Part shown: piece by piece, positions 26,889 through 38,123 of the stretch
How the letters are laid out: each line of letters opens with the position of its first letter
Numbering within the stretch: position 1 is the stretch's first letter
Assembly (NCBI RefSeq): GCF_015533855.1
Contig: NZ_AP024154.1
Coordinates: 1,983,501-2,047,500, forward strand
Length of the DNA: 64,000 nucleotides
Source of the DNA: Echinicola sp. 20G
GTDB taxonomy: Bacteria > Bacteroidota > Bacteroidia > Cytophagales > Cyclobacteriaceae
Reading direction: 5' to 3'
The notes under the pieces: model-generated
Database searches by the model: none
Told to the model about the DNA's origin: nothing
What the model saw: the letters and a program-made list of their open reading frames with translations, nothing else
Program-made: the position numbers and the translations under genes

Positions 26889-28820
26889 ATGGGAAAAATT
26901 ATTGGTATAGACTTGGGAACCACTAACTCCTGCGTTGCCGTAATGGAAGGTAATGAGCCAGTGGTGATCCAGAACAGTGAGGGAAGAAGAACTACCCCTT
27001 CTATTGTGGCATTTTTGGACAATGGAAATGGAGAAAGAAAGGTAGGGGATCCAGCAAAGAGACAAGCAATCACTAACCCAGCCAATACCATTTCATCCGT
27101 GAAAAGGTTTATGGGTAAAAAATTCTCTGAGGTTTCTGATGAGAAGAAACATGCCTCTTATAAAGTTGAAAAAGGTTCCAATGATACTGTAGCTGTGAAA
27201 ATCGGTGACAGATCATATACACCTCAAGAGATTTCAGCGATGATTCTTCAGAAAATGAAGTCAACTGCTGAGGATTTCTTGGGACAAGAAGTAACAGAGG
27301 CAGTCATTACTGTTCCAGCTTACTTTAATGATGCAGAACGTCACGCCACTAAGGAAGCTGGTCAAATTGCAGGTTTGGAAGTGAAAAGAATCATCAACGA
27401 GCCTACTGCAGCAGCCTTGGCCTATGGTATGGACAAGAAGGACAGGGATATGAAAATTGCAGTGTATGATCTTGGTGGTGGTACATTTGATATTTCTATC
27501 CTAGAGTTGGGTGATGGTGTATTCGAAGTGAAGTCTACTAACGGTGATGTTCACCTTGGGGGAGATGACTTTGACCAAGTGATCATTGATTGGTTGGCAG
27601 CAGAGTTCAAATCTGAAGAGGATATTGACTTGAAGCAAGACCCTATGGCGCTTCAGCGCTTGAAGGAAGCTGCTGAGAAAGCTAAGATTGAGCTTTCAAG
27701 TTCATCTTCTACTGAGATCAATCTTCCTTATATCACTGCGACCCAAACAGGCCCTAAGCACTTGGTAAGAAACCTTTCTAGAGCCAAATTCGAACAACTG
27801 TCTGAGACATTGGTGAAGCGTTCTATGGAGCCTTGCAAGAAGGCCTTGTCTGATGCAGGCATGTCTCCTTCAGAAATTGACGAAGTAATCTTGGTAGGTG
27901 GTTCTACAAGGATCCCTAAAATTCAGGAAGAAGTAGAGAAGTTCTTCGGTAAGAAGCCGTCTAAGGGTGTTAATCCTGATGAGGTAGTAGCCATTGGTGC
28001 TGCCATCCAAGGTGGTGTATTGACTGGTGAAGTGAAAGATGTATTGTTGCTAGATGTGACACCGCTTTCTTTAGGTATCGAAACCATGGGTGGAGTATTC
28101 ACCAAATTGATCGAAGCCAACACTACCATTCCATCCAAGAAGTCTGAGACTTTCTCTACCGCAGCTGACAACCAACCTGCAGTGGATATTCATGTACTTC
28201 AAGGTGAAAGACCTTTGGCCAAGGATAACAGAAGTATCGGTAGATTCCAATTGAGCGACATTCCGCCAGCACCAAGAGGTGTGCCTCAAATCGAAGTAAC
28301 TTTCGATATTGATGCGAACGGTATCCTTCACGTATCTGCCAAGGACAAGGGAACAGGTAAAGAGCAGAAAATCAAAATCGAAGCTTCTTCAGGACTTTCT
28401 GATGAGGAAATCGAAAGAATGAAAAAAGAGGCTGAAGCTAATGCTGCTTCTGATAAGGAGGAAAAAGAAAAAATCGAAAAGCTTAACCAAGCTGACAGTT
28501 TGATCTTCCAAACTGAGAAGCAGTTGAAAGAATTCGGTGATAAGCTTTCTGATGGAAATAAAACCAATATCAATGGAGCATTGGAGAAGTTGAAATCAGC
28601 TCACCAAGCCCAGGATTTGGCTGCCATCACTCCTGCTATTGAAGAACTTAACAAAGCATGGGAAGCGGCTTCTACAGAAATGTACAACGCTACTCAAGGA
28701 GCTGGTGCTGAAGGTGCTGCTGGAGCGGGAGCAGGTGCTTCTGCTGAAGCAGGTGCGGATGCTGGAGACAGTGTTTCTGATGTAGATTATGAAGAAGTAA
28801 ACGAAGAAGATAAGAAATAA
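26889..28820 (+). CDS. dnaK: Molecular chaperone DnaK (Hsp70)
   Basis: This 643-residue chaperone starts [18 protein letters not shown], the phosphate-binding loop of the ATPase domain. Other motifs are [42 protein letters not shown] and the linker [15 protein letters not shown]. The lid ends in a Gly/Ala-rich stretch and the acidic tail [13 protein letters not shown]. It refolds proteins with DnaJ and GrpE, neither of which is adjacent. Expression is probably stress-controlled (see the upstream elements). Confidence 0.98.
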   Translation: MGKIIGIDLGTTNSCVAVMEGNEPVVIQNSEGRRTTPSIVAFLDNGNGERKVGDPAKRQAITNPANTISSVKRFMGKKFSEVSDEKKHASYKVEKGSNDTVAVKIGDRSYTPQEISAMILQKMKSTAEDFLGQEVTEAVITVPAYFNDAERHATKEAGQIAGLEVKRIINEPTAAALAYGMDKKDRDMKIAVYDLGGGTFDISILELGDGVFEVKSTNGDVHLGGDDFDQVIIDWLAAEFKSEEDIDLKQDPMALQRLKEAAEKAKIELSSSSSTEINLPYITATQTGPKHLVRNLSRAKFEQLSETLVKRSMEPCKKALSDAGMSPSEIDEVILVGGSTRIPKIQEEVEKFFGKKPSKGVNPDEVVAIGAAIQGGVLTGEVKDVLLLDVTPLSLGIETMGGVFTKLIEANTTIPSKKSETFSTAADNQPAVDIHVLQGERPLAKDNRSIGRFQLSDIPPAPRGVPQIEVTFDIDANGILHVSAKDKGTGKEQKIKIEASSGLSDEEIERMKKEAEANAASDKEEKEKIEKLNQADSLIFQTEKQLKEFGDKLSDGNKTNINGALEKLKSAHQAQDLAAITPAIEELNKAWEAASTEMYNATQGAGAEGAAGAGAGASAEAGADAGDSVSDVDYEEVNEEDKK

Positions 28821-28841
28821 TTTTCTTCGAGATCAATAAGT

Positions 28842-28879
28842 AAAAAGCATCTCGTGTACTCGGGGTGCTTTTTGTTTTT
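28842..28879 (+). terminator. Intrinsic terminator after dnaK
   Basis: AAAAAGCATCTCG and CGGGGTGCTTTTT pair with G-U wobbles around a short loop, followed by TTTGTTTTT. The GroES-family gene starts 19 bp beyond, so readthrough or a hidden promoter must serve it. Confidence 0.75.
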
Positions 28880-28897
28880 AATCCAAGTGAACTAACA

Positions 28898-29272
28898 ATG
28901 CGGTTGACGGAAGACAATAAGCTTAGAAAGCTGGTAGTAGTAGGTGATCGGGTATTGATCAAACCTAAAGAGGCCACCGAGAAGACCTCAAGTGGTCTTT
29001 ACCTTCCTCCTGGTGTCCAGGAAAAGGAAAAGGTACAGCAAGGCTATATCATAAAGGCCGGTCCAGGTTATCCCATTCCAATGCATGTGGAAGAAGATGA
29101 GCCTTGGAAAGAAAAAGAAGAGAACATTCGGTATGTGCCGCTCCAAGCGAAAGAAGGTGATTTAGCCATTTTCTTATTGAATGGAGCTCATGAAGTAATT
29201 TATGAGGGAGAGAAATTCTATATTGTCTCTCAAAATGCCATTTTGATGCTGGAAAGAGAAGAGGAGCTTTAA
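28898..29272 (+). CDS. GroES-family co-chaperone with insertion (no GroEL nearby)
   Basis: Starting at ATG 28898 the product is 124 residues. VVVGDRVLIKPKEATEKTSSGLYLPP matches GroES, with a mobile-loop-like SGLYL, and GAHEVIYEGEKFYIV matches its second half. Between the two, GPGYPIP is followed by about 25 extra charged residues (HVEEDEPWKEKEENIRYVPL). It is thus longer than the usual 95-97 residues. A GTG at 28865 would start inside the terminator and is rejected. It follows dnaK, not groEL. Confidence 0.8.
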   Translation: MRLTEDNKLRKLVVVGDRVLIKPKEATEKTSSGLYLPPGVQEKEKVQQGYIIKAGPGYPIPMHVEEDEPWKEKEENIRYVPLQAKEGDLAIFLLNGAHEVIYEGEKFYIVSQNAILMLEREEEL

Positions 29273-29288
29273 TAGCTCCTTTTTTTTG
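29262..29288 (+). terminator. Intrinsic terminator overlapping the GroES-like stop codon
   Basis: AGGAGCT / AGCTCCT flanks the stop codon and runs into eight or nine Ts. Confidence 0.8.
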
Positions 29289-29397
29289 TGCCTACTTTCA
29301 AAAAGGCATTGCTATAATTGGATTTTAGCCGAGTCTAAATTGTTTTAGGGGATGATTTTTTTTAACTTATCCAATACATTTTTAAGCCAATTACCCT

Positions 29398-30963
29398 ATG
29401 AACAGACCCCGTAACCTCAAGCAATTAAAAAATGATGAAAAGATTTGGGATATAGCGATAATTGGAGGAGGTTCTTCAGGTTTAGGGGTAGCTCTGGACG
29501 CTTTGTCGAGAGGATTGAGTGTCGTGCTTTTTGAGCGATCCGACTTTGCTAAAGGCACTTCCAGTAGAAGTACTAAATTGGTTCATGGTGGTGTCAGGTA
29601 TTTGGCCCAAGGGGATATTCTTTTGGTTTGGGAAGCGTTAAGGGAGAGAGGGCGGATTCTTAGAAACGCTCCCCACTTAGCCCATGTGCAACCTTTTGTC
29701 ATTCCTATCTATTCTTATTTGGGGAAACTCAGGTATACTCTTGGGCTTAAGGTTTATGACTGGATGTCAGGTTGGTTGAGTCTTGGAGATTCTTATTTTA
29801 TTTCAAAAGAAGAAACTATTGAGCGGTTACCTCAGATAAAGCAAGAGGGATTGCTTGGAGGGGTAGTGTATCATGATGGAGAGTTTGATGACGCCAGATT
29901 GGCTTTGGCAATTGCCCAGACTTGTGATGACTTAGGTGGGCTAATGTTGAATTACACTCCTGTGACTGCTCTGATGAAGGATGAAAATCAAAAAGTGGCT
30001 GGGCTTAAAGTAAGGGATGCTCTTGGCAAGAAAAACTATCAGGTGAAAGCTAAGATGGTGGTAAATGCGACAGGAGTATTTGCGGATAAAATTTTGAGGA
30101 TGGATCAACCGGAAGTGGCAAAGATGATTCAACCGAGCCAAGGGGTTCATTTGGTCCTGTCCAATGAATTTTTAGGAGGAGCTGATGCGTTGATGATTCC
30201 AAAAACTTCTGATGGTCGTGTGCTTTTTGCCGTGCCTTGGAAAGGGAAGCTGGTGATGGGGACTACAGATACATTGAGAGAGAAGGCAAAACAGGAACCA
30301 GAAGCATTGTCTAGAGAGGTTTCTTTTATCCTAAATACAGCTGGCTTGTATTTGACCAAAAAACCAAGCAGAAAAGATATTTTAGCTGTTTATGCCGGAT
30401 TGAGACCTTTGGCAGCCCCTAAAGAAGGAAAAGTCAAAACAAAAGAAATTTCCAGAAATCATAAGATTATCGTTGCTGATTCGGGTTTGGTGACCCTTAC
30501 AGGTGGTAAATGGACCACGTTTAGGAAGATGGGAGAAGATACGGTCAATTATTTTCATAGAATAACTGGTGAAGAATTAAGGGTGAGTAAATCATGGGAA
30601 GTTAAAATACATGGTTATGGGGAGGTTATTCTGGAAGGCCATTGGAAAAAATATGGCAATGAAGCGGTCAAGATTCTCCAAATGATCAAGGATAATCCGG
30701 CTTATGCAAAGCTTCTTCACGCTGACTACCCTTATACTGCAGGGGAAGTGGTCTGGGCTGTAAGAGAGGAAATGGCCATGAAGGTGGAAGATGTGTTGTC
30801 CAGAAGAATAAGGATGTTGATTCTGGATACTAAGACTGCATTAGAAATGGCGCCATTGGTAGCCAAACTGATGGCCGAGGAATTGAAAGAAGATGATGTA
30901 TGGATCAATAAGGAGTTGGTAGATTTTGAGAATATAGCTAAGAAGTATTTGATTAAAATATAA
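29398..30963 (+). CDS. glpD: Glycerol-3-phosphate dehydrogenase (FAD-dependent)
   Basis: This 521-residue flavoprotein oxidises sn-glycerol-3-phosphate to dihydroxyacetone phosphate and passes electrons to the quinone pool at the membrane. FAD motifs are [40 protein letters not shown] and [23 protein letters not shown] is the C-terminal signature. It heads a glycerol-use operon, with glpK 4 bp downstream. Confidence 0.95.
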   Translation: MNRPRNLKQLKNDEKIWDIAIIGGGSSGLGVALDALSRGLSVVLFERSDFAKGTSSRSTKLVHGGVRYLAQGDILLVWEALRERGRILRNAPHLAHVQPFVIPIYSYLGKLRYTLGLKVYDWMSGWLSLGDSYFISKEETIERLPQIKQEGLLGGVVYHDGEFDDARLALAIAQTCDDLGGLMLNYTPVTALMKDENQKVAGLKVRDALGKKNYQVKAKMVVNATGVFADKILRMDQPEVAKMIQPSQGVHLVLSNEFLGGADALMIPKTSDGRVLFAVPWKGKLVMGTTDTLREKAKQEPEALSREVSFILNTAGLYLTKKPSRKDILAVYAGLRPLAAPKEGKVKTKEISRNHKIIVADSGLVTLTGGKWTTFRKMGEDTVNYFHRITGEELRVSKSWEVKIHGYGEVILEGHWKKYGNEAVKILQMIKDNPAYAKLLHADYPYTAGEVVWAVREEMAMKVEDVLSRRIRMLILDTKTALEMAPLVAKLMAEELKEDDVWINKELVDFENIAKKYLIKI

Positions 30964-30967
30964 AACA

Positions 30968-32470
30968 ATGACCCAAAATAACCAATTTATCATGGCGTTG
31001 GACCAAGGTACAACTAGCTCCAGGGCCATTCTTTTTGATAGGCAAGGTCAAATTGTCGCCTTGGCCCAAAAGGATTTCAAGCAGTATTTCCCTAAGTCAG
31101 GTTGGGTGGAGCACGACCCTGCTGAGATTTGGACCTCACAGGCCTCAGTCATCTTGGAGGTAATTGCCAAGGCAGAAATCGCTCCTAATCAGATCGCTGG
31201 AATCGGGATTACCAATCAAAGGGAGACAACTATTCTTTGGGACAGGGATACAGGAAAACCGCTGTATAAGGCGATAGTATGGCAGGATAGACGGACTTCG
31301 GCCTATTGTAATGAACTGAAAAGGAAGGGCTATTCTGAAAAAATAAGTAAGAAAACCGGGTTGATCATTGATGCCTATTTTTCCGCTACAAAGATTAAGT
31401 GGATTTTGGATCATGTGGATGGAGCACGTGAAAAGGCAGCAAAAGGTAAAATATGTTTTGGGACGGTCGATAGTTGGTTGATCTGGAAGTTGACAAAAGG
31501 AAAGGAACATATTACCGACATAACCAACGCAAGCAGAACCTTGCTTTTTAATATTCATGAAAAAGAATGGGACAAAGAACTGTTGGAGTTATTTGATATT
31601 CCTGAGTCCATATTACCAGAAGTAAAATCCTGCAGTGAGGTTTACTGTACCACTGCAGGAGATGTTTTGTCTTCCAAAATTCCGATAGCAGGTATAGCAG
31701 GAGACCAACAAGCGGCACTTTTTGGGCAATTATGTACCCGTCACGGTATGGCAAAGACCACATATGGAACAGGTTGTTTTTTGGTGATGAATACCGGTGA
31801 ACAACCAGTTGCTTCAAACAACCAATTGCTCACGACCATTGCTTGGGAGGTCAACGGGAAGGTGAAATATGCTTTGGAAGGAAGTGTGTTTATCGGAGGA
31901 GCGGCCATTCAATGGTTGAGAGATGGAATAAAGGTTTTTCAACATGCTGAGCAAAGTGAGTCACTTGCTACCAGCGTGGAAGATAGTGGAGGGGTTTATT
32001 TTGTTCCTGCATTGACAGGCTTGGGAGCACCTTACTGGGACCAGGATGCCAGAGGAGCCTTCTTTGGAATTACTAGAGGGACTACTCAAGCCCATTTTGC
32101 AAGGGCGGGCCTGGAAGCAATAGCTTATCAGGTTTATGATGTCCTTAGTGCCATGGAAAAGGATGCTGGGGAGAAAACAAAGGAAATGAGAGTAGATGGA
32201 GGTGCTTCAGCCAATAATTTTTTGATGCAGTTTCAAGCTGATCTGATTCGAAGTGAGGTTAAGCGGCCACAGATAACCGAGACTACTGCTTTGGGGGCAG
32301 CTTACTTGGCTGGTTTAGCTGTAGGTTACTGGAAAGATGAGGCAGCCTTGGAGCAGCTATGGGAAGAAGACGCCAGTTTTGAACCCAAATTGGAGGAGGA
32401 TATTGTCAAAGAGAAACTTCATTTTTGGCATAAGGCAGTTGAGAGAACCAAAGACTGGGAAGAAGAATGA
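30968..32470 (+). CDS. glpK: Glycerol kinase
   Basis: This 500-residue FGGY-family kinase phosphorylates glycerol to glycerol-3-phosphate. Signatures are [15 protein letters not shown] (ATP site), [29 protein letters not shown] and [17 protein letters not shown]. Length is normal. It lies between glpD and glpF in an uptake-phosphorylation-oxidation operon. Confidence 0.96.
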   Translation: MTQNNQFIMALDQGTTSSRAILFDRQGQIVALAQKDFKQYFPKSGWVEHDPAEIWTSQASVILEVIAKAEIAPNQIAGIGITNQRETTILWDRDTGKPLYKAIVWQDRRTSAYCNELKRKGYSEKISKKTGLIIDAYFSATKIKWILDHVDGAREKAAKGKICFGTVDSWLIWKLTKGKEHITDITNASRTLLFNIHEKEWDKELLELFDIPESILPEVKSCSEVYCTTAGDVLSSKIPIAGIAGDQQAALFGQLCTRHGMAKTTYGTGCFLVMNTGEQPVASNNQLLTTIAWEVNGKVKYALEGSVFIGGAAIQWLRDGIKVFQHAEQSESLATSVEDSGGVYFVPALTGLGAPYWDQDARGAFFGITRGTTQAHFARAGLEAIAYQVYDVLSAMEKDAGEKTKEMRVDGGASANNFLMQFQADLIRSEVKRPQITETTALGAAYLAGLAVGYWKDEAALEQLWEEDASFEPKLEEDIVKEKLHFWHKAVERTKDWEEE

Positions 32471-32495
32471 TTTTTTACACTTTCAGGAATACCTT

Positions 32496-33233
32496 ATGAA
32501 TATTTATTTAGCTGAATTTATAGGAACGACGCTGTTACTTACCATGGGATCAGGAGTTGTAGCCAATGTAGTGTTGAAGCAAACCAAGGGAAATAATAGT
32601 GGCTGGATGGTGATTACTACAGCCTGGGCCTTGGGCGTATTTATTGGTGTAGTTGTCGCGGGGCCATATAGCGGTGCCCATCTCAATCCCGCTGTGAGTG
32701 TCGGACTGGCTGTTGCTGGCTTATTTGATTGGGCATTAGTGCCGGGTTATATCACTGCGCAAGTATTGGGGGCGGCATTTGGAGCTAGTATTGCTTGGTT
32801 GATATACAAGGATCACTTTGATGCTACTGATGATCAAGGTTTGAAGTTTGCTCCTTTCGCAACTGTTCCTGCCATTAGAAACTATTCTTCGAATTTCCTT
32901 TCAGAAGTGGTGGGTACGTTTGTATTGATATTTGTGATTTTGTATTCCACTGGAGCCAATTTGGAAGATCCCAACAATACTCCAATTGGACTAGGTGCTT
33001 TAGGTGCTTTGCCTGTGGCTTTTTTGGTTTGGGTGATTGGCCTGTCACTTGGAGGTACTACTGGTTATGCAATTAACCCTGCGAGGGATTTAGGGCCTCG
33101 CTTGGCCCATCAAATTTTACCGATCAAAGGAAAGGGAGGAAGTGATTGGGCATACAGTTGGGTGCCCATTTTGGGGCCTTTGGTCGGGGCTTGTTTGGCT
33201 GCTGTTTTGTATTTATTTTTGGGCACAAACTAA
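32496..33233 (+). CDS. glpF: Glycerol facilitator (aquaglyceroporin, MIP family)
   Basis: The 245-residue membrane channel has both NPA boxes: SGAHLNPAVSVG and GYAINPARDLGPR; the Asp after the second NPA-R is typical of glycerol facilitators. Start ATG 32496 (MNIYLAEFIGTTLLL) begins the first helix; an earlier in-frame start would lie inside glpK. It is 25 bp after glpK. Confidence 0.95.
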   Translation: MNIYLAEFIGTTLLLTMGSGVVANVVLKQTKGNNSGWMVITTAWALGVFIGVVVAGPYSGAHLNPAVSVGLAVAGLFDWALVPGYITAQVLGAAFGASIAWLIYKDHFDATDDQGLKFAPFATVPAIRNYSSNFLSEVVGTFVLIFVILYSTGANLEDPNNTPIGLGALGALPVAFLVWVIGLSLGGTTGYAINPARDLGPRLAHQILPIKGKGGSDWAYSWVPILGPLVGACLAAVLYLFLGTN

Positions 33234-33250
33234 TTTTTGTCAAACCGAAA

Positions 33251-34456
33251 ATGAATTTTTATCAAATGAGCAAATATTATTTTTTAGCGCTGGCTTTATT
33301 AGTGGCCTGCACTCAGGCTAAAGAAACAATTAAAAATGATGTAGAGACCATAGTTATCAATACTGAGGAAATTGAGGATAGTGTGGACATCTCCTCTATA
33401 ATTAAAGAAATCCGTTTTGTTCCACTTGAAGACAAAGATGGTGATTATTTGAAGGGAGCGGATAGGGTTTTGATTACAAAGGATCATTATATCTTATTTG
33501 ATCGATTTAATTCAGGTGAAGTCAAAGTCTATGATAGGCTGGGGAAGTTGGTCAAGCAAGTGGGTGAGAAAGGGCCGGGGCCATTAGAAGTACGGCAAAT
33601 AAATGATTATTGGTTAAATGAAGAAGGCTGTTTGGAAATCTATGATTTCAACCTGAAAAAAATTGTGGTTTTTGATAAGGAATTTATTGCTGAGAGCTCT
33701 TTTAAGACCAAAGACCCTCTCATATTTCATAATGTTACTCAGTTAGTAGGAGATGATGGTGGTTATGTCGGGTTTAAAGCATACAGTGGCTTTAATGGTC
33801 CTTTTAATGATGTTTACTATAAAATTGGTTTTCTGGATAAGGATTTTAGTTTAAAAAATACTGCTTTGAGTTACCCTGCTGAGTTGGATTGGGCTTCGGT
33901 GACTGTTCCAATAAGTCCTTTTGCGCGATATAGGGATTCTATAAGGTTTTATCAAAATTTTGATCCCACTATTTATCATGTTCAATCTGCAGATACTTTG
34001 ATAAAGCGTTTTGCTATAAAATACCAACCTAATCCAATGCCAGAGAATTGGGAGCAGGAGGTTATTTTACCAAATGGGGCATACTTTAAATCTAGGAAAC
34101 ATGATTTTGAAAAAGTTAAGTCTATTTTCAAAGGTAAATCAGGGTTTGCGGGGAGTTGGAAGGAGTCAAGTAAATATGCGGTCATTAATTCGTTTGATGA
34201 AAATTATGGACGTTTTCATTCGCTTTATTCTAAATCTGAAAATAAAGTGATAGCCAATGGAAGAGCCTTTATTGAAAATGAACGTTACCATATAGCATTA
34301 CCCCCTATTCAGGTGGTAGATGAAGAAAAAGAAATGTTTGTGGGTGTTTGGCAAGGAGCTTTATTAAAGGAATATATCCTTATGGAAAACAGTCCGTTTC
34401 ATGAAAAAATAAAAGATGTGGAAAGCTTTTACCTGATAGAGGTGACGTTTAAGTGA
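33251..34456 (+). CDS. 6-bladed beta-propeller lipoprotein
   Basis: The product has about 401 residues, with lipoprotein signal MSKYYFLALALLVAC and repeating strands such as FDRFNSGEVKVYDRLGKLVK and GPLEVRQINDYW that resemble the BF3880-type 6-bladed propellers common in Bacteroidota. ATG 33251 or 33266 can start it; an upstream frame extension into glpF is rejected. It lies 17 bp after glpF and may be co-transcribed, but no link to glycerol is known. Confidence 0.75.
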   Translation: MNFYQMSKYYFLALALLVACTQAKETIKNDVETIVINTEEIEDSVDISSIIKEIRFVPLEDKDGDYLKGADRVLITKDHYILFDRFNSGEVKVYDRLGKLVKQVGEKGPGPLEVRQINDYWLNEEGCLEIYDFNLKKIVVFDKEFIAESSFKTKDPLIFHNVTQLVGDDGGYVGFKAYSGFNGPFNDVYYKIGFLDKDFSLKNTALSYPAELDWASVTVPISPFARYRDSIRFYQNFDPTIYHVQSADTLIKRFAIKYQPNPMPENWEQEVILPNGAYFKSRKHDFEKVKSIFKGKSGFAGSWKESSKYAVINSFDENYGRFHSLYSKSENKVIANGRAFIENERYHIALPPIQVVDEEKEMFVGVWQGALLKEYILMENSPFHEKIKDVESFYLIEVTFK

Positions 34457-34460
34457 AACA

Positions 34461-34492
34461 AAAAAAGCGAACCAAATTTGGTTCGCTTTTTT
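34461..34492. terminator. Bidirectional intrinsic terminator
   Basis: A perfect 32-bp palindrome (AAAAAAGCGAACCAAA and its complement) lies between the propeller gene and convergent atpC. Confidence 0.9.
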
Positions 34493-34513
34493 CTTATCTT
34501 GATGCTTAGCTGA

Positions 34514-34759
34514 TTAATCCAGGATTTTTTCAGCTAAAAGAATAATTTCATTATCTCTAACTTCCACTACACCGCCGTCTACTTCTAGAGATTGCTTGCC
34601 GTCATTGGTAGTGTAAGAAACGGTTCCTTTTGCCAGTGCAGATACAATAGGAGCGTGGTTTTTCAATACCTGAAAAGCACCTGAAGCGCCTGGGAAACTG
34701 GCTTCGGATACTTCCCCCTGAAATACCTTTTTGTCCGGTGTTATGATTTCTAAATGCAT
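34514..34759 (-). CDS. atpC: ATP synthase F1 epsilon subunit
   Basis: The 81-residue protein (MHLEIITPDKKVFQGEVSEASFPGASGAF) is the N-terminal beta-sandwich of epsilon and lacks most of the C-terminal helical hairpin of E. coli epsilon (139 residues). That short form is typical for Bacteroidota and would lose much of the inhibitory arm. It is downstream of atpD, across a hairpin. Confidence 0.93.
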   Translation of the reverse strand: MHLEIITPDKKVFQGEVSEASFPGASGAFQVLKNHAPIVSALAKGTVSYTTNDGKQSLEVDGGVVEVRDNEIILLAEKILD

Positions 34760-34781
34760 GTTGCTGCTAGTTTGGTTTAAA

Positions 34782-34826
34782 AAATCACAGGGAAAAGCAG
34801 ACGAATAAGCTTTTACCCTGTGATTT
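34782..34826 (-). promoter_or_regulatory. Terminator-like hairpin between atpD and atpC
   Basis: AAATCACAGGG with its complement CCCTGTGATTT encloses an inner AAAAGC/GCTTTT pair. On the minus strand a T-run follows directly (GATTTTTT). It could attenuate atpC relative to atpD, matching the 1:3 stoichiometry of epsilon and beta, or mark separate transcription. Confidence 0.6.
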
Positions 34827-34853
34827 GTTCCTCTATAAGGAAGAGGTGTTTAA

Positions 34854-36365
<1,512 letters not shown>

Positions 36366-36405
36366 TTAATGTAAAAGGAATTAATGCAAATCTATTATTC
36401 GACTG

Positions 36406-36435
36406 CAAAATTAACTAATAATGGTTAATACCAAA
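36406..36435 (-). promoter_or_regulatory. Consensus promoter of atpD
   Basis: On the minus strand TTTG (36432-36435), an 18-bp spacer and TAATTTTG (36406-36413) fit the Bacteroidota consensus. The start site would be about 45 nt before the atpD ATG. Confidence 0.7.
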
Positions 36436-36585
36436 GGATGTTTTAAAAATTAATCCACTTTAGGTCAATTTTTTATAAGTTGCATTTCTGATGGGCAGAT
36501 TGGAAGAGGCCTTTTTTCGAGAGGTAAATTTTGGAAAGTTGTTTTATAACTAAATTTTTGCAATTTGTTATCATTGCTGTTGGAA

Positions 36586-37077
36586 TTAAAAATACCTCCT
36601 TGCCCGTACAAACCTTGGGTTCCAGTAAGTAGAGAAGAGATTGTCTTCCGTTACTCCCAAAGAAGATGAAGAGTGAATAAACTGGATGCTGCGCCTGCCC
36701 GTGTCCGTCACAATTCCCGCATGAGTCACTTTGTTCCTTTTCTTTCCGGTAGCAAAGAAAACCACATCTCCTATTTCCAATTTTTTTATTGATACCTTTT
36801 TTCCAGTTTTGCTCTGCTCGCTAGAGGTTCTTGGGAGACTTATTCCAACACTATTGAATGACAAATAAAGCAGAGCGGAACAATCCATGCCTGATCGGGT
36901 GGCGCCACCGTATCGGTAAGGAGTGCCTCGATATGATTTAGCGGTTTGGACAACAGTATTTACATTGCGGCGGTAGGCTTTTTTTGAAGCGGAGCAGGAA
37001 CTGAAAAAAATCAAAATGAGTAGTGAAGGTACTAGAAGAATTGTGCGCTTAGCTTTGAGGCGTGTTGGTAGAGTCAT
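36586..37077 (-). CDS. NlpC/P60 family cysteine peptidase, lipoprotein
   Basis: From ATG 37077 the product is 163 residues: lipobox LLILIFFSSC, then an NlpC/P60 domain with the catalytic Cys in SGMDCSALLYLSF and His in VTHAGIV. It probably cleaves cell-wall peptide stems outside the inner membrane. An in-frame start at 37128 would add 17 residues before the signal peptide and is less likely. Confidence 0.85.
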   Translation of the reverse strand: MTLPTRLKAKRTILLVPSLLILIFFSSCSASKKAYRRNVNTVVQTAKSYRGTPYRYGGATRSGMDCSALLYLSFNSVGISLPRTSSEQSKTGKKVSIKKLEIGDVVFFATGKKRNKVTHAGIVTDTGRRSIQFIHSSSSLGVTEDNLFSTYWNPRFVRARRYF

Positions 37078-37269
37078 TGGTTTGGTGAATCGTTTTTCAA
37101 TTATACTGAAGTATCTTGATCTAAGCAATATTAGCCTAATGACTTGAAAGCCGAAATTAACCTTGAAAAAGAAAAAATATTCATGGTCTGAAACTTGAAG
37201 TTAACAGAGATGGTTAATAGTTTTATACTTTAGTGAAAAACATGAAGTTGGAAACTCCTTGATAACAAG

Positions 37270-37512
37270 ATGATTAAAGAAGATTTTAAAAAATTGCCTC
37301 TGCATAAAAAGATCAATAAGCTCTACACCGAAGGAACCTTTGTGGTGGGGATTAGGTATTATGCGCACAAGGTGAATTTATATCTTCTTGACAATGAATA
37401 CGTGGAAGTTTTTTATAACCATAAATTGGATAAGATCGACAAAATAGATTTTCTAAACCATGAACATACCAGGATGAAGTTCTATTTGGATCAGATCAAT
37501 TTGAAGCTATAG
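37270..37512 (+). CDS. Conserved small hypothetical protein
   Basis: The 80-residue product (MIKEDFKKLPLHKKINKLY...) is charged, soluble and rich in Lys and aromatic residues, with no signal peptide. The sequence looks coding and compact, similar in style to small Bacteroidota-specific proteins, but no function is known. It ends 5 bp before the convergent coaE with no terminator between. Confidence 0.6.
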   Translation: MIKEDFKKLPLHKKINKLYTEGTFVVGIRYYAHKVNLYLLDNEYVEVFYNHKLDKIDKIDFLNHEHTRMKFYLDQINLKL

Positions 37513-37517
37513 CCTTT

Positions 37518-38123
37518 TCAATTCAGGAGCAACAGCTCATTGTGTATCTTTAGGACTTGTGGTATCAGTTGTTGGTTTTCCGTATTCTTAATTATAAAGT
37601 CCGCCAAATTATTTTTATCGGTATCTGGCAATTGTCGATCAATAATCGCATTGATTTGCTCCTCTGAACGCTGTGGATCTCGCATGAGAACCCGACTAAC
37701 ACGAAGCTTTACAGGAGCGCTTACATTGATGATTTTATTTAGTTCTTTATAAGAACCTGTTTCAAAAAGAAGGGCAGCTTCCTTGAGTACATATGGTGTA
37801 TTTTGTTTAGATGCCCAGAATTCGAAATCTGATTTGACCGCAGGGTGGACCAAACTATTGATTTTTTTTGTCTTCTGTTCGTCAGAAAAGACCTCATTGG
37901 CCAAATAGAGTTTGTTCAAACTTCCGTCAGGGAGAAAGGCTTCTTTACCGAAAGTGTCTTGTATTTCTTTTCTTAAGGTTTCATTATGCGCCATAAGCCA
38001 CTTTGCCCGATCATCAGCCGAGTAAACGGGGATTCCTAAAACGGAAAAAATTTTAGCAGCAGTAGATTTTCCTGCGCCAATACCTCCGGTAATGCCAATC
38101 AATAATGGTTTTTGATCAGTCAT
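37518..38123 (-). CDS. coaE: Dephospho-CoA kinase
   Basis: The 201-residue enzyme makes CoA from dephospho-CoA. P-loop GITGGIGAGKSTAAKIF is at the N-terminus, with DDRAKWLM and the C-terminal RVLMRDPQRSEEQINAIID. It is the last gene of the nusB operon, overlapping ybbR by 8 bp. Confidence 0.94.
   Translation of the reverse strand: MTDQKPLLIGITGGIGAGKSTAAKIFSVLGIPVYSADDRAKWLMAHNETLRKEIQDTFGKEAFLPDGSLNKLYLANEVFSDEQKTKKINSLVHPAVKSDFEFWASKQNTPYVLKEAALLFETGSYKELNKIINVSAPVKLRVSRVLMRDPQRSEEQINAIIDRQLPDTDKNNLADFIIKNTENQQLIPQVLKIHNELLLLN

Noticed and set aside
26831..28977. Several minus-strand frames of 76-95 codons opposite dnaK and the GroES-like gene
   Set aside because: They are shadows of strongly coding plus-strand genes, with no own start context or family match.
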